Origin: Phenylobacterium sp.
GTDB lineage: Bacteria > Pseudomonadota > Alphaproteobacteria > Caulobacterales > Caulobacteraceae
DNA: 52,360 bases
Assembly: GCA_020401865.1 (NCBI GenBank)
Contig: JADCAS010000021.1
Coordinates: 1 to 52,360 of the forward strand
Reading direction: 5' to 3'
Positions 1-8,190 of this stretch are shown one piece after another (positions within the stretch are counted from its first letter, which is position 1; each line of letters starts with the position of its first letter). The position numbers were made by a program, and so were the translations under genes. Below the pieces are notes generated by a model, which was not told where the DNA came from, made no database searches, and saw nothing but the letters and a program-made list of their open reading frames with translations.

Positions 1-1
1 C

Positions 2-244
2 AACGGCCAGGTCGAGCGGATGAACCGGACAATCAAGGAAGCAACCGTCAAACGCTTCTACTACGAGACCCACGATCAGCTGCGCGAACACCTCGCCAAC
101 TTCGTGACTGCCTACAACTTCGCCAGGCGGCTCAAGACGCTAAAGGGCCTCACACCCCACGAGTTCATCTGCAAATGCTGGACAAAAGAGCCACAGCGCT
201 TCACATCAGATCCGCACCATCAAACTCCGGGACCAAACATCTAG
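2..244 (+). CDS. IS481-family transposase, C-terminal part (cut by window edge)
   Basis: The reading frame is open from base 2, so the gene begins upstream of the window. The visible 80 residues start NGQVERMNRTIKEATVKRF and run through the end of a DDE integrase core. The NGQVER..N segment contains the third catalytic acidic residue (E). The tail (YNFARRLKTLKGLTP, then HHQTPGPNI) resembles the C-terminus of IS481-type transposases. The stop lies only about 20 bases from the end of the convergent monooxygenase-like gene, so an IS end should lie near 245-265, but I could not identify an inverted repeat. Whether the full element is intact cannot be judged from this window. Confidence 0.8.
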   Translation, partial: NGQVERMNRTIKEATVKRFYYETHDQLREHLANFVTAYNFARRLKTLKGLTPHEFICKCWTKEPQRFTSDPHHQTPGPNI

Positions 245-264
245 GCGGTCGCGGGCCGGACCCG

Positions 265-567
265 TCAGAGCGGGCGCTGAGAGGCGATCTCGTAGGCGAA
301 CAGCCGCCGGTCGGAAACCCCGAAACTGGGCCAATGAGCGCGCCATTCGGCCATGTGCGGGGTCTGGAAATGGGCCTCGAGAGCCGCCGCGTCACGCCAG
401 ACCTCGAACACCCGGATCCGGCCGGGCTCGGCCACGTCCTCGGCGTAGGTGTAGTCCAGGCACCCGTCCTCGGCCCGGCTGGCCTCCAGCATGGCCTTCA
501 TGTGCGGCCGGAACCGATCGAGGTTCTCGGGCGGGACGCGCACGGAGCCGGCGATGATCAGGGTCAT
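265..567 (-). CDS. Antibiotic biosynthesis monooxygenase (ABM) domain protein
   Basis: This 100-residue protein is the length of a single ABM/YgiN-type dimeric ferredoxin-like domain. It begins [19 protein letters not shown] and has the usual middle segment ([12 protein letters not shown]) and the F-E-V-W strand followed by an A-x-x-x-H-x-x-T-P-H helix. Proteins of this fold are often small cofactor-free oxygenases or quinol-related enzymes, but the substrate cannot be told from sequence. The ATG overlaps the leuD stop (ATGA), so it is probably the last gene of the leuC-VOC-leuD operon and translationally coupled. Family assignment is good; the reaction is unknown. Confidence 0.8.
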   Translation of the reverse strand: MTLIIAGSVRVPPENLDRFRPHMKAMLEASRAEDGCLDYTYAEDVAEPGRIRVFEVWRDAAALEAHFQTPHMAEWRAHWPSFGVSDRRLFAYEIASQRPL

Positions 568-1175
568 GCCCGTTCCAGCCAGGGATGGGTCAGGGCGCGG
601 CGGGCCTCCCAGGCGTCGATGTCGGGGGCGGCGGTGAGGGTCTCGCCGATGGCGTCCAGGCCCTGGAGCATCTTGGCCTTGCGGGAGGGGTCGATCTCGA
701 AGGTGAAGACCTTGCCCGAGGGCGAGGTGACGGTCTGGGCGGCGAGGTCGACGCTGACCATGTGGTTGCCGCCCTGGCACTCGCCCAGCAGGTCCTGGAC
801 CTCGTCGGGCTTGAGCACCACGGGCAGGAGGCCGTTCTGGAAGCAGTTGTTGTAGAAGATGTCGGCGAAGGACGGGGCGATGACGCAGGTCACGCCGAAG
901 TCCATCAGGGCCCAGGGGGCGTGCTCGCGGCTGGAGCCGCAGCCGAAGTTGTCGCCGGTCACCAGGACGCCGGCCCCGGCGTATTCCGGCCGGTTCAGCA
1001 CGAAGTCCGGGCGCGGCTGGCCCGCGTCGTCGAAGCGCAGGTCGTAGAAGAGGCCGCGCGACAGGCCCTCGCGCTCTACGGTCTTGAGGAACTGCTTGGG
1101 GATGATCTGGTCGGTGTCGATGTTGGCGAGGGGCAGGGGCGCGGCCCGGGCGTCGAGGCGGGTGAAGGGCTTCAT
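564..1175 (-). CDS. leuD: 3-isopropylmalate dehydratase small subunit
   Basis: LeuD partners LeuC in isomerising 2-isopropylmalate to 3-isopropylmalate in leucine synthesis, in the cytoplasm. The 203 residues match the usual length. The start [31 protein letters not shown] carries the family signature NIDTDQIIP, and [17 protein letters not shown] is the conserved small-subunit motif of the aconitase family. The ATG overlaps the stop of the upstream VOC gene and the stop overlaps the start of the downstream ABM gene, so the whole run appears co-translated. No truncation or missing residue is seen. Confidence 0.96.
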   Translation of the reverse strand: MKPFTRLDARAAPLPLANIDTDQIIPKQFLKTVEREGLSRGLFYDLRFDDAGQPRPDFVLNRPEYAGAGVLVTGDNFGCGSSREHAPWALMDFGVTCVIAPSFADIFYNNCFQNGLLPVVLKPDEVQDLLGECQGGNHMVSVDLAAQTVTSPSGKVFTFEIDPSRKAKMLQGLDAIGETLTAAPDIDAWEARRALTHPWLERA

Positions 1176-1966
1176 GGTTCGGCTCCGGCCGTTCCGGCGT
1201 TTTGCTGCAGCACCACTGTGGGCGTGAAGGCCACGCCCTCGCGGAGGGTGAAGATGAGGGTGCCCGGCTTGCGGCCGGTGCGGACCTCGGAGACATTGAA
1301 GCCGAGGCCGGAAAGCCGGCCCTGCACGGCGGCGGCGTCGGCGGCGCGCCAGGCGAGGCCGCTGAACCGGTCGGGGCGGTCGGCGGTGTCGGCCTCGCCC
1401 AGCCGCAGGACCACCTCCATGACGAGGCCGCCGCAGGCGAAGAACATCTGCCGGGCGCCCCAGGCGGGATTGGACCGGTCAAGCCGCAGGTCGAGGCCGA
1501 GGCGGGCGCCCCAGAGCGCCAGGGCGCGGTCCCCGGAGCGGGCGGCGATGACCACATGGTCCAGGGCGCTGACGGCCGAGGCCTCCGAAACCGCCGGCGC
1601 GGACAGGCCGGGGCCGTCGCCCGACACGAGGGCCAGGTTGAGGCCGCCCGCCGCAGCGGGGTCCAGGCGGACCAGGCGGCGGTCGCCGAAGGTGGTCTCC
1701 TCGCCCAGGGCGGGCAGGCCCCGGCGTCCGGCCCGGCGCACGGCGGCGTCGAGGTCGCCGACCTTCAGGACAATGAGCTCGCCGGGGTCGCCCTCTCGAC
1801 GCGCGCGCAGGCACAGGGCCATGTTGGACAGGGAAAAGACGCTGGCCGCACCGTCGTCAAGCTGGCCCTCCCAGGCCGGCTCCCGGCCCAGGAAGACGCC
1901 GTAGCGGGCGGCGGCGTCCTCCACGTCGTCGACGGGCAGGACCACATGGTCGAGGCCGAGGATCAC
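1172..1966 (-). CDS. VOC (glyoxalase-like) domain protein between leuC and leuD
   Basis: This protein of about 264 residues starts at a GTG that overlaps the leuC stop (GTGA). Its own stop overlaps the leuD start. It contains two vicinal-oxygen-chelate-like halves: the first starts [20 protein letters not shown], the second [21 protein letters not shown] with [12 protein letters not shown] further on. The layout resembles the Glyoxalase_3/5 type of bacterial VOC proteins. The reaction is unknown. Its position inside the isopropylmalate isomerase operon, coupled on both sides, suggests a job near leucine or branched-acid metabolism or simply equal expression, but that is inference. The longer in-frame extension upstream runs inside leuC and is not credible coding sequence. 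Confidence 0.85.
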   Translation of the reverse strand: MILGLDHVVLPVDDVEDAAARYGVFLGREPAWEGQLDDGAASVFSLSNMALCLRARREGDPGELIVLKVGDLDAAVRRAGRRGLPALGEETTFGDRRLVRLDPAAAGGLNLALVSGDGPGLSAPAVSEASAVSALDHVVIAARSGDRALALWGARLGLDLRLDRSNPAWGARQMFFACGGLVMEVVLRLGEADTADRPDRFSGLAWRAADAAAVQGRLSGLGFNVSEVRTGRKPGTLIFTLREGVAFTPTVVLQQNAGTAGAEP

Positions 1967-3375
1967 CTCAGATAGTCCCGGACGTCGGCGATATGGCCGG
2001 CGAGGGCGGCGGCGGCGGCCATGGCCGGGCTCATCAGGTGGGTGCGCCCGCCGCGGCCCTGCCGGCCCTCGAAATTGCGGTTCGAGGTGGAGGCGCAGCG
2101 CTCGCCCGGGGCCAGGCGGTCGGGGTTCATGCCCAGGCACATGGAACAGCCGGGCTCGCGCCAGTCGAAGCCGGCGGCGCGGAAGACCTCGTCCAGGCCC
2201 TCTTCCTCGGCCTGGGCCTTCACGAGACCCGAGCCCGGGACCACCATGGCCCGCACGCCCGGCGCCACCGTGCGGCCGCGCACGATGTCGGCGGCGACCC
2301 GCAGGTCCTCGATCCGGCTGTTGGTGCACGAGCCGATGAAGACCACGTCGACCCTGGCTGAAGCGATGGGCTGGCCGGCCTCCAGGCCCATATACTCCAG
2401 GGCCCGGGCGACGGCGGCCCGCTTGTCGGGGCTGGCGAAGGCCTCGGGCGAGGGGGCGGCGTCGGTGACAGGGACCACGTCCTCGGGGCTGGTGCCCCAG
2501 GTGACCAGGGGGGCGATGGCCGAGGCGTCGATCCGCACCTCGCGGTCGAAGACGGCGTCGGGATCGGAGAAAAGGGTCTTCCAGCTGGCCAGGGCGATGT
2601 CCCAGGCGCCGCCCTTGGGCGCCGACGGCCGGCCGCGGAGATAGTCGAAGGTGGTCTCGTCCGGGGCCACCAGGCCGGCCCGGGCGCCGCCCTCGATGGT
2701 CAGGTTGCAGAGGGTCATGCGGCCCTCCATGGACAGGGCGCGGACCGCCTCGCCGGCGTACTCGATGACATAGCCGGTGCCGCCGGCCGTGCCGATCTCG
2801 CCGATGACGGCGAGGGCGAAGTCCTTGGCCCCGACGCCGGGGGCGGGGGTTCCCTCGATGACCACCCGCATGTTCTTCGCCTTCTTCTGGCGCAGGGTCT
2901 GGGTGGCGAGGACGTGCTCGACCTCGGAAGTCCCGATGCCGTGGGCCAGGGCCCCGAAGGCGCCGTGGGTGGAGGTGTGGGAATCGCCGCAGACGATGGT
3001 CATGCCGGGCTGGGTGCGCCCCTGCTCGGGACCCACCACGTGGACGATGCCGTTGCGGATGTCGCCCATGGGGAAGAACTCGATCCCGTGGTCGGCGACG
3101 TTCCGCTCGAGGGTGGCGAGCTGGAGGCGAGCCTCCTCGTCGGCGACGGCGGAAACCCCCAGGCCCTGGCCCTCGGTGGGGATGTTGTGGTCGGCGACCG
3201 CCAGGGTGCGGTCCGGCCGGCGGACCTTGCGCCGGTTGGCCCGCAGGCCGGCGAAGGCCTGGGGCGTCGTCACCTCGTGGATCAGGTGCAGGTCGATGTA
3301 GAGGATGGACTCGCCCTCCTGCTCGGAGACGAGGTGCGCATCCCAGATCTTGTCGTAGAGGGTCTTGCCGGACAT
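1963..3375 (-). CDS. leuC: 3-isopropylmalate dehydratase large subunit
   Basis: This is the large [4Fe-4S] subunit of isopropylmalate isomerase, acting with LeuD. The protein is about 470 residues, normal for LeuC. It starts [14 protein letters not shown], the typical family N-terminus; an ATG nine bases further upstream is also possible. Recognisable elements include DHNIPT, the substrate-site run [31 protein letters not shown], and the cluster-ligand cysteines in FIGSCTNSR and the [10 protein letters not shown] segment. The C-terminus ends in the usual [22 protein letters not shown] region. It is the first gene of the coupled run with the VOC gene and leuD. I saw no leader peptide or attenuator in the roughly 60 bases before it. 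Confidence 0.96.
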   Translation of the reverse strand: MSGKTLYDKIWDAHLVSEQEGESILYIDLHLIHEVTTPQAFAGLRANRRKVRRPDRTLAVADHNIPTEGQGLGVSAVADEEARLQLATLERNVADHGIEFFPMGDIRNGIVHVVGPEQGRTQPGMTIVCGDSHTSTHGAFGALAHGIGTSEVEHVLATQTLRQKKAKNMRVVIEGTPAPGVGAKDFALAVIGEIGTAGGTGYVIEYAGEAVRALSMEGRMTLCNLTIEGGARAGLVAPDETTFDYLRGRPSAPKGGAWDIALASWKTLFSDPDAVFDREVRIDASAIAPLVTWGTSPEDVVPVTDAAPSPEAFASPDKRAAVARALEYMGLEAGQPIASARVDVVFIGSCTNSRIEDLRVAADIVRGRTVAPGVRAMVVPGSGLVKAQAEEEGLDEVFRAAGFDWREPGCSMCLGMNPDRLAPGERCASTSNRNFEGRQGRGGRTHLMSPAMAAAAALAGHIADVRDYLR

Positions 3376-3434
3376 GCCGCGCATCTAGGGGGCGAGGGGC
3401 GGCCCTGTCCAGCGCCGGACGCGCGGGGCGGGCC

Positions 3435-4775
3435 TCAGGCCTTGACCACCCGATCGCCGGGAAGGCCGCGCCGGGCCATGGCGTTTCGGGTGTCGACCAC
3501 CAGCCGGGCGGCCCGGGAGAGGAGGGCGTAGTCCACGGCGTCGTGGTCGGTGGCGATGAGCACGGCGTCGTAGGCGGCCAGGGCCTCTGCGGTCAGATCG
3601 ACGGAGCAGCGGCCCGCCAGCCCCGGGTGCTCGCGGGTCGGCGGGATCTGCGCGATCAGGGGGTCGTGGAAGTCGCAGGTGGCGCCGCGGGCCTCGATGG
3701 CCTCGATCAGCACCAGGGAGGGCGACTCCCGGGTGTCGTCGACATTCTTCTTGTAGGCGGCGCCGATCAGCAGGATCCGGGCGCCGTTTAGGGCCCGGGC
3801 CGAATGGTCGCTGAGGGCGCGGGCCAGCCGGTCGACCACCAGGCCGGGCATGGCGGTGTTGATCTGGCCGGCCAGCTCGATGAAGCGGGTCTCCATGCCG
3901 AACTCCCGGGCCCGCCAGGTCAGGTAGAAGGGGTCCACCGGGATGCAGTGTCCGCCCAGGCCCGGTCCGGGGTAGAAGGGCATGTAGCCGAAAGGCTTGG
4001 TGGCGGCGGCGTCGATCACCTCCCAGACGTCGATGCCCATGGCGTCGTAGACCAGCTTCAGCTCGTTCACGAGGGCGATGTTCACCGAGCGGAAGATGTT
4101 CTCGGTCAGCTTGGCGGCCTCGGCGGCGGCGGCGCTGGAGACCGGCACCACCCGGGTGATCATGGCCTCGTAGAGGGCGACGGCGAGATCGCGGGAGGCG
4201 GGATCGTCCGCCCCGACCACCTTGGGAATGGTGCGGGTGCCATAGTGGGCGTTGCCCGGGTCCTCGCGCTCCGGAGAGAAGGCCAGGAAGACCTCCTCGC
4301 CCACCGCCAGTCCGCCGGCCTCGAGCAGGGGCCGGACGACCTCGGCGGTCGTCCCCGGCCATGTGGTGGACTCCAGCACGACCAGCTGGCCGGGCCGGAG
4401 AACGGCGGCGGCGGAGGCGGCGCTGGCCCGCACATAGGACAGGTCCGGGTCCCGGTTGCGGGTCACCGGGGTGGGGACGCACAGGATGACGGCGTCGGCC
4501 TCGGACAGGCGGGTAAAGTCGATGGTGGCGTCGAGGCGGCCGGTGGCCAGGGCCTCGGGCAGGGCCTCGGGCGGCAGGTAGTTGATCACCTGCCGTCCGG
4601 CGAGGATGGCCTCCACCCGGGCGGGATTGATGTCGAAGCCGAGGACCGGGAAGCCGGCCTCCACGGCGGCCAGGGCGAGCGGCAGGCCCACATAGCCCAG
4701 GCCGATGACGCCGACGACGGCCCGCCGGGAGCGGATCCGGTCCATCAGGTCGGCCCTGTGCGGGGTCTCGGTCAT
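3435..4775 (-). CDS. Nucleotide-sugar 6-dehydrogenase (UDP-GlcNAc/ManNAc dehydrogenase type)
   Basis: This 446-residue NAD-dependent enzyme of the UDP-glucose/UDP-HexNAc dehydrogenase family oxidises a nucleotide sugar at C6 to a uronic acid for surface polysaccharide. The Rossmann motif is VVGVIGLGYVGLPLALAA near residue 20. VPTPVTRNRDPDLSYV and the ESTTWPGTT segment are typical of the WbpA/WecC branch. The catalytic cysteine sits in GPGLGGHCIPVDPFYLTW. The C-terminal nucleotide-binding domain (LLIGAAYKKNVDDTRESPSL) is complete. Neighbours do not form a polysaccharide cluster, so the exact sugar is unresolved. The ATG start follows a GGAGG-like site (GGGGGAACCTCCACCC region) and is well supported. 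Confidence 0.9.
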   Translation of the reverse strand: MTETPHRADLMDRIRSRRAVVGVIGLGYVGLPLALAAVEAGFPVLGFDINPARVEAILAGRQVINYLPPEALPEALATGRLDATIDFTRLSEADAVILCVPTPVTRNRDPDLSYVRASAASAAAVLRPGQLVVLESTTWPGTTAEVVRPLLEAGGLAVGEEVFLAFSPEREDPGNAHYGTRTIPKVVGADDPASRDLAVALYEAMITRVVPVSSAAAAEAAKLTENIFRSVNIALVNELKLVYDAMGIDVWEVIDAAATKPFGYMPFYPGPGLGGHCIPVDPFYLTWRAREFGMETRFIELAGQINTAMPGLVVDRLARALSDHSARALNGARILLIGAAYKKNVDDTRESPSLVLIEAIEARGATCDFHDPLIAQIPPTREHPGLAGRCSVDLTAEALAAYDAVLIATDHDAVDYALLSRAARLVVDTRNAMARRGLPGDRVVKA

Positions 4776-4796
4776 GGGTGGAGGTTCCCCCTGGGC

Positions 4797-5285
4797 TCAG
4801 GCGAGGTCATCGATCTCGGCGTCGGAAAGATCGCCGGGGACGACGGTGACGGGAAGATTGCGTCCGCCCCAGCGGACCCCCTCCCGGGCGATGGAGGCGA
4901 CCAGGGGACCGGGGCCGCGGCCGCCGGTCGCCGCCGCCAGGACCAGGATCTTGATGTCCCGGTCTGCGCTGATCACCCGACGCAGGGCGTCGCGGGTGTC
5001 GTCGGCCTGGAGAAGCAGGAACTCGGGCTCCTGGCCGGTTTCCCGGCGGATCAGGGGGGCGAGGGGCTCCAGTTCGGCCAGGGCCTCCTCGCGGGCCTGG
5101 CGCTCGATCTCCCCCCGGACCCCGGACCAGTGCTCGAAGACGGCGGGCGCCAGGACGCGCAGGACCGCCACCGTCCCGCCCGTAGAGCGTGCGCGGCGGC
5201 AGGCGAAGCGCAGGGCGGCGGCGAACTCGCCGCTGCCGTCGGCGATCACCAGGAACTTGCGCGGCGAGGTCGTGGAGGCGGTCAT
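4797..5285 (-). CDS. Universal stress protein (UspA) family
   Basis: This 162-residue single-domain protein starts MTASTTSPRKFLVIADGSGEF, with the first beta strand followed by an acidic residue as in UspA. Further on, KILVLAAATGGRGPGPLVASIAREGVRWGGRNLPVTVVPG resembles the usual ATP-binding G-x2-G-x9-G(S/T) region at the C-terminus. Members are cytoplasmic and linked to stress adaptation. Only 21 bases separate it from the nucleotide-sugar dehydrogenase downstream and about 40 from trpS upstream, so it may share their transcript. The specific role is unknown. Confidence 0.82.
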   Translation of the reverse strand: MTASTTSPRKFLVIADGSGEFAAALRFACRRARSTGGTVAVLRVLAPAVFEHWSGVRGEIERQAREEALAELEPLAPLIRRETGQEPEFLLLQADDTRDALRRVISADRDIKILVLAAATGGRGPGPLVASIAREGVRWGGRNLPVTVVPGDLSDAEIDDLA

Positions 5286-5325
5286 GGGCGGACCGTGACC
5301 CGGCGCCGGGGCGGAGGCAAGGCCC

Positions 5326-6360
5326 CTAGCCCGCCCAGTAGCCGACCGTGGCCTTGACCTCGGCCAGGACGGGGGCGCCGACCTCGCGCGCCCGCTCGGC
5401 GCCCGCGGCCAGGATACGGTCAATCTCGGCAGGATCGGACAGGAAGCCGCGCATGGCCTCGCCCACCGGGCCCAGCTTCGCCACCGCAAGGTCCGCGAGG
5501 CGCGGCTTGAAGGCCCCGAAGCCCTGGCCTGCGAACTCGGCGAGCACATCGGCCGAAGTCCGGCCATCAAGGGCGGCGTAAATGGCCACCAGGTTCTGCG
5601 CCTCGGGCCGGTCGGCCAGGTCGTCGAGGGTTTCCGGCAGGGGCGCAGGATCGGTCCGGGCCTTGCGGATCTTCTGGGCGATGGCGTCGGCGTCGTCGGT
5701 GAGGTTGATGCGCGAATAGTCCGAGGGGTCGGACTTGGACATCTTCGCCGCGCCGTCGCGCAGGGACATGACCCGCGCGCCCGGCCCCTCCACCACCGCC
5801 TCGGGCAGGGGGAAGAAGCCGGGGACGTCGAAGTCGTGGTTGAACTTGGCGGCGATGTCGCGGGTCAGCTCCAGGTGCTGGCGCTGGTCCTCACCGACCG
5901 GCACGTGGGTGGCGCGGTAGAGCAGGATGTCGGCGGCCTGGAGCACTGGGTAGGTGTAGAGACCGACGCTCTCGCGCTCCTTGTGCTTGCCCGCCTTGTC
6001 CTTGAACTGGGTCATGCGGTCGAGCCAGCCGAGGCGGGCGACGCAGTTGAACACCCAGGCGAGCTCGGCGTGGGCCGGCACGGCGGACTGCGGGAAGATG
6101 GTGGCCACCTTGGGGTCGAGGCCCGAGGCCAGGTAGGCGGCGGCGATCTCGCGCACCTGGTCCTTCAGCCGCTTCGGATCCTGCCACTGGGTGATGGCGT
6201 GCAGGTCGGCGACAAAGATGAAGGTCTCCATCTCGTGCTGCAGGCGGGTGAACTTCACCAGGGCGCCGAGATAGTTGCCCAGGTGCAGGGCGCCGGTGGG
6301 CTGGACGCCGGACAGGACCCGGGTCGGGCCGGCATAGGCGGGGGGAGGGGCGTCGGTCAT
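5326..6360 (-). CDS. trpS: Tryptophanyl-tRNA synthetase
   Basis: This class I aminoacyl-tRNA synthetase charges tRNA-Trp. The 344 residues match bacterial TrpS. The HIGH-type motif is seen as [11 protein letters not shown] (HLGN at 26-29) and the KMSKS loop at residues 206-210. The segment [17 protein letters not shown] is diagnostic of TrpS. The gene is intact, starts with ATG, and lies downstream of murJ and glnD in an order familiar from Caulobacter. A gap of about 117 bases separates it from murJ and holds no other gene. Confidence 0.97.
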   Translation of the reverse strand: MTDAPPPAYAGPTRVLSGVQPTGALHLGNYLGALVKFTRLQHEMETFIFVADLHAITQWQDPKRLKDQVREIAAAYLASGLDPKVATIFPQSAVPAHAELAWVFNCVARLGWLDRMTQFKDKAGKHKERESVGLYTYPVLQAADILLYRATHVPVGEDQRQHLELTRDIAAKFNHDFDVPGFFPLPEAVVEGPGARVMSLRDGAAKMSKSDPSDYSRINLTDDADAIAQKIRKARTDPAPLPETLDDLADRPEAQNLVAIYAALDGRTSADVLAEFAGQGFGAFKPRLADLAVAKLGPVGEAMRGFLSDPAEIDRILAAGAERAREVGAPVLAEVKATVGYWAG

Positions 6361-6477
6361 GGAGGCGCAGGGCTCCGGAAGGAAGGCGTACGAAGGGGCG
6401 GCGGGCTCAGCCGCGGCGCCATCGCAGGTTGGGTTCGGACTTCCGGAGCATGGGGGGCGAATAGCGCCGAACCGGCC

Positions 6478-8145
6478 TCAGGACAAGTCCGCCTCCGGGG
6501 GCGTGGCCGGGCCGGCGGGCCGGCGCAGGGCGGCGCGGACCTCCGCAAGGCTCATGCCGCCGAAGAGCAGGAGAAGGCCGATATAGGCCGCCGCGCCCGC
6601 CAGGCAGACGGCGAGGACTGTCAGCTCCTTGGCCCCCAGACCCAGCAGGGACAGGCCCGCCAGGGGCGCCTCCAGCACGGCCCGGAAGTGCGCGGCCAGG
6701 GCCAGAAGGGCGCCCAGGGCGAGGCTGGCCGCGACGATCCGGGCGATCCGGCTCCAGGCGGCGGCGGAGGGGAGGTAGGCCCCCCGGCGATGGAGGGTGA
6801 AGGCCATCTGCGCCACCGTGATCCAGGTGGCGATGCTGGTGGCGGCCGCAAGGCCGGTGAAGCCGATGGTGTGGAAGAGGGCCACCCCGAGGGCGATGTT
6901 CACCGCCACCGACACCAGGGAGAAGACCATCGGCGTGCGGGTGTCCTGACGGGCGAAGAAGGCCGGCTGGAGAATCTTGACCAGGACGAAGGCCGGCAGG
7001 CCCCAGCCGTACTGAAGGAGGATCAGGCCGGCGGCCCGGGCGTCCTCAGCCAGGAACTGTCCGCGGGTGAAGAGGCCGTCCACCAGGTAGACCGGCATGG
7101 CGACGAGGGCGGCGGCGGCGGGCAGGCACAAGGCGAGGCCGAAGACCAGGGCCTGGTCCATGACCGCCTGGCCCTCGGGCCGGTCGTCCTGAGCGAAGGC
7201 GCGGGACAGCTGGGGCAGGAGGGCGACGCCGATGGCGGTGCCGACCAGGGACAGGGGCAGCTGGTAGAACCGGTCGGCGACGCTCATCCAGACCCGCAGC
7301 CCCGCCACGTGAGAGGCGAGCATGGTGGAGATGAAGATGTTCACCTGCACGGCGCTGGAGGCCACGGCGCCGGGGATGGTCAGGCGGATCAGCCTGCGGA
7401 CCTCCGGGGTGAGCTGCGGCAGGACGAACCGGATGCGGGCGCCGGCCCGCCGGACCCCCCAGGCGCACAGGCCCGCCTGGGCGATGCCGGAGACGAGGGT
7501 CGCCCAGGAGGCGGCGTAGGCCGCCTGCACCGGGTCGGTCTGCGGCAGGACCGCCGCCAGGACTCCGATGTTCAGGACGACGGGGTAGACGCCATAGATG
7601 ATGAACCGGCCCCGGGCGGTCAGGACGCCGGCGAGCAGGGCGGCGATCACCATGCAGGGCAGGTAGGGCATGGTGATCTGGGTCAGGATCACGGCCAACC
7701 TGAACTTGTCCGGGTCGTCGATATAGCCCGGCGAATAGACCAGCATGATCCAGGGCATGGCCAGCTGGGCCAGGATGGTCAGGGCCACAGTGGCGGCGGC
7801 CATGACCGCCAGGGCGTCGGAGGCCAGCTTGTCGGCCTCGGGCGCGCCATCTGCGGCGAGCTTGCGGGCGTAGGCCGGCACGAAGGCGGCGGCGAAGGCG
7901 CCCTCGGCGAAGACCCGACGGAACAGGTTGGAGAAGGCCTGGGCGGTGAAGAAGGCGTCGGCGGCGATGGTCTGGCTGGCGCCCATCCGCGCGGTGATGA
8001 CGAGGTCCCGGGCCAAGCCGAGGAAGCGGCTGAGAAGGGTCAGGCCGGAATAGACCATGGAGGCGCGGATAAGCCCGCCGCCGGCCTTTGGCCCGGCGGC
8101 CGGCGGTACACCCTGCGGGGGCGGCGGGGAGGATGCGGCGCTCAC
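6478..8145 (-). CDS. murJ: Lipid II flippase MurJ (MviN)
   Basis: This polytopic inner-membrane protein of about 555 residues flips lipid II for peptidoglycan assembly. Family features include GLIRASMVYSGLTLLSRFLGLARDLVITARMGAS at the N-terminus and the FFTAQAFSNLFRRVFAEGAFAAAFVPAYAR run, both highly conserved in MurJ, followed by about 14 hydrophobic segments. I placed the start at the GTG at 8145 (VSAASSPPPP); a TTG 36 bases upstream would begin nine bases after the glnD stop, and the choice is uncertain. It probably shares the glnD transcript. Confidence 0.94.
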   Translation of the reverse strand: MSAASSPPPPQGVPPAAGPKAGGGLIRASMVYSGLTLLSRFLGLARDLVITARMGASQTIAADAFFTAQAFSNLFRRVFAEGAFAAAFVPAYARKLAADGAPEADKLASDALAVMAAATVALTILAQLAMPWIMLVYSPGYIDDPDKFRLAVILTQITMPYLPCMVIAALLAGVLTARGRFIIYGVYPVVLNIGVLAAVLPQTDPVQAAYAASWATLVSGIAQAGLCAWGVRRAGARIRFVLPQLTPEVRRLIRLTIPGAVASSAVQVNIFISTMLASHVAGLRVWMSVADRFYQLPLSLVGTAIGVALLPQLSRAFAQDDRPEGQAVMDQALVFGLALCLPAAAALVAMPVYLVDGLFTRGQFLAEDARAAGLILLQYGWGLPAFVLVKILQPAFFARQDTRTPMVFSLVSVAVNIALGVALFHTIGFTGLAAATSIATWITVAQMAFTLHRRGAYLPSAAAWSRIARIVAASLALGALLALAAHFRAVLEAPLAGLSLLGLGAKELTVLAVCLAGAAAYIGLLLLFGGMSLAEVRAALRRPAGPATPPEADLS

Positions 8146-8190
8146 AGCGCCTGAATGCGCCCCGCCGCGGCGGCAGGTCAAGCGGGGGGA

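Noticed and set aside
585..1904. Long plus-strand open frames opposite leuD and the VOC gene
   Set aside because: Antisense shadows of real genes, common in DNA this GC-rich; composition is Gly/Ala/Arg-biased and no domain is seen.
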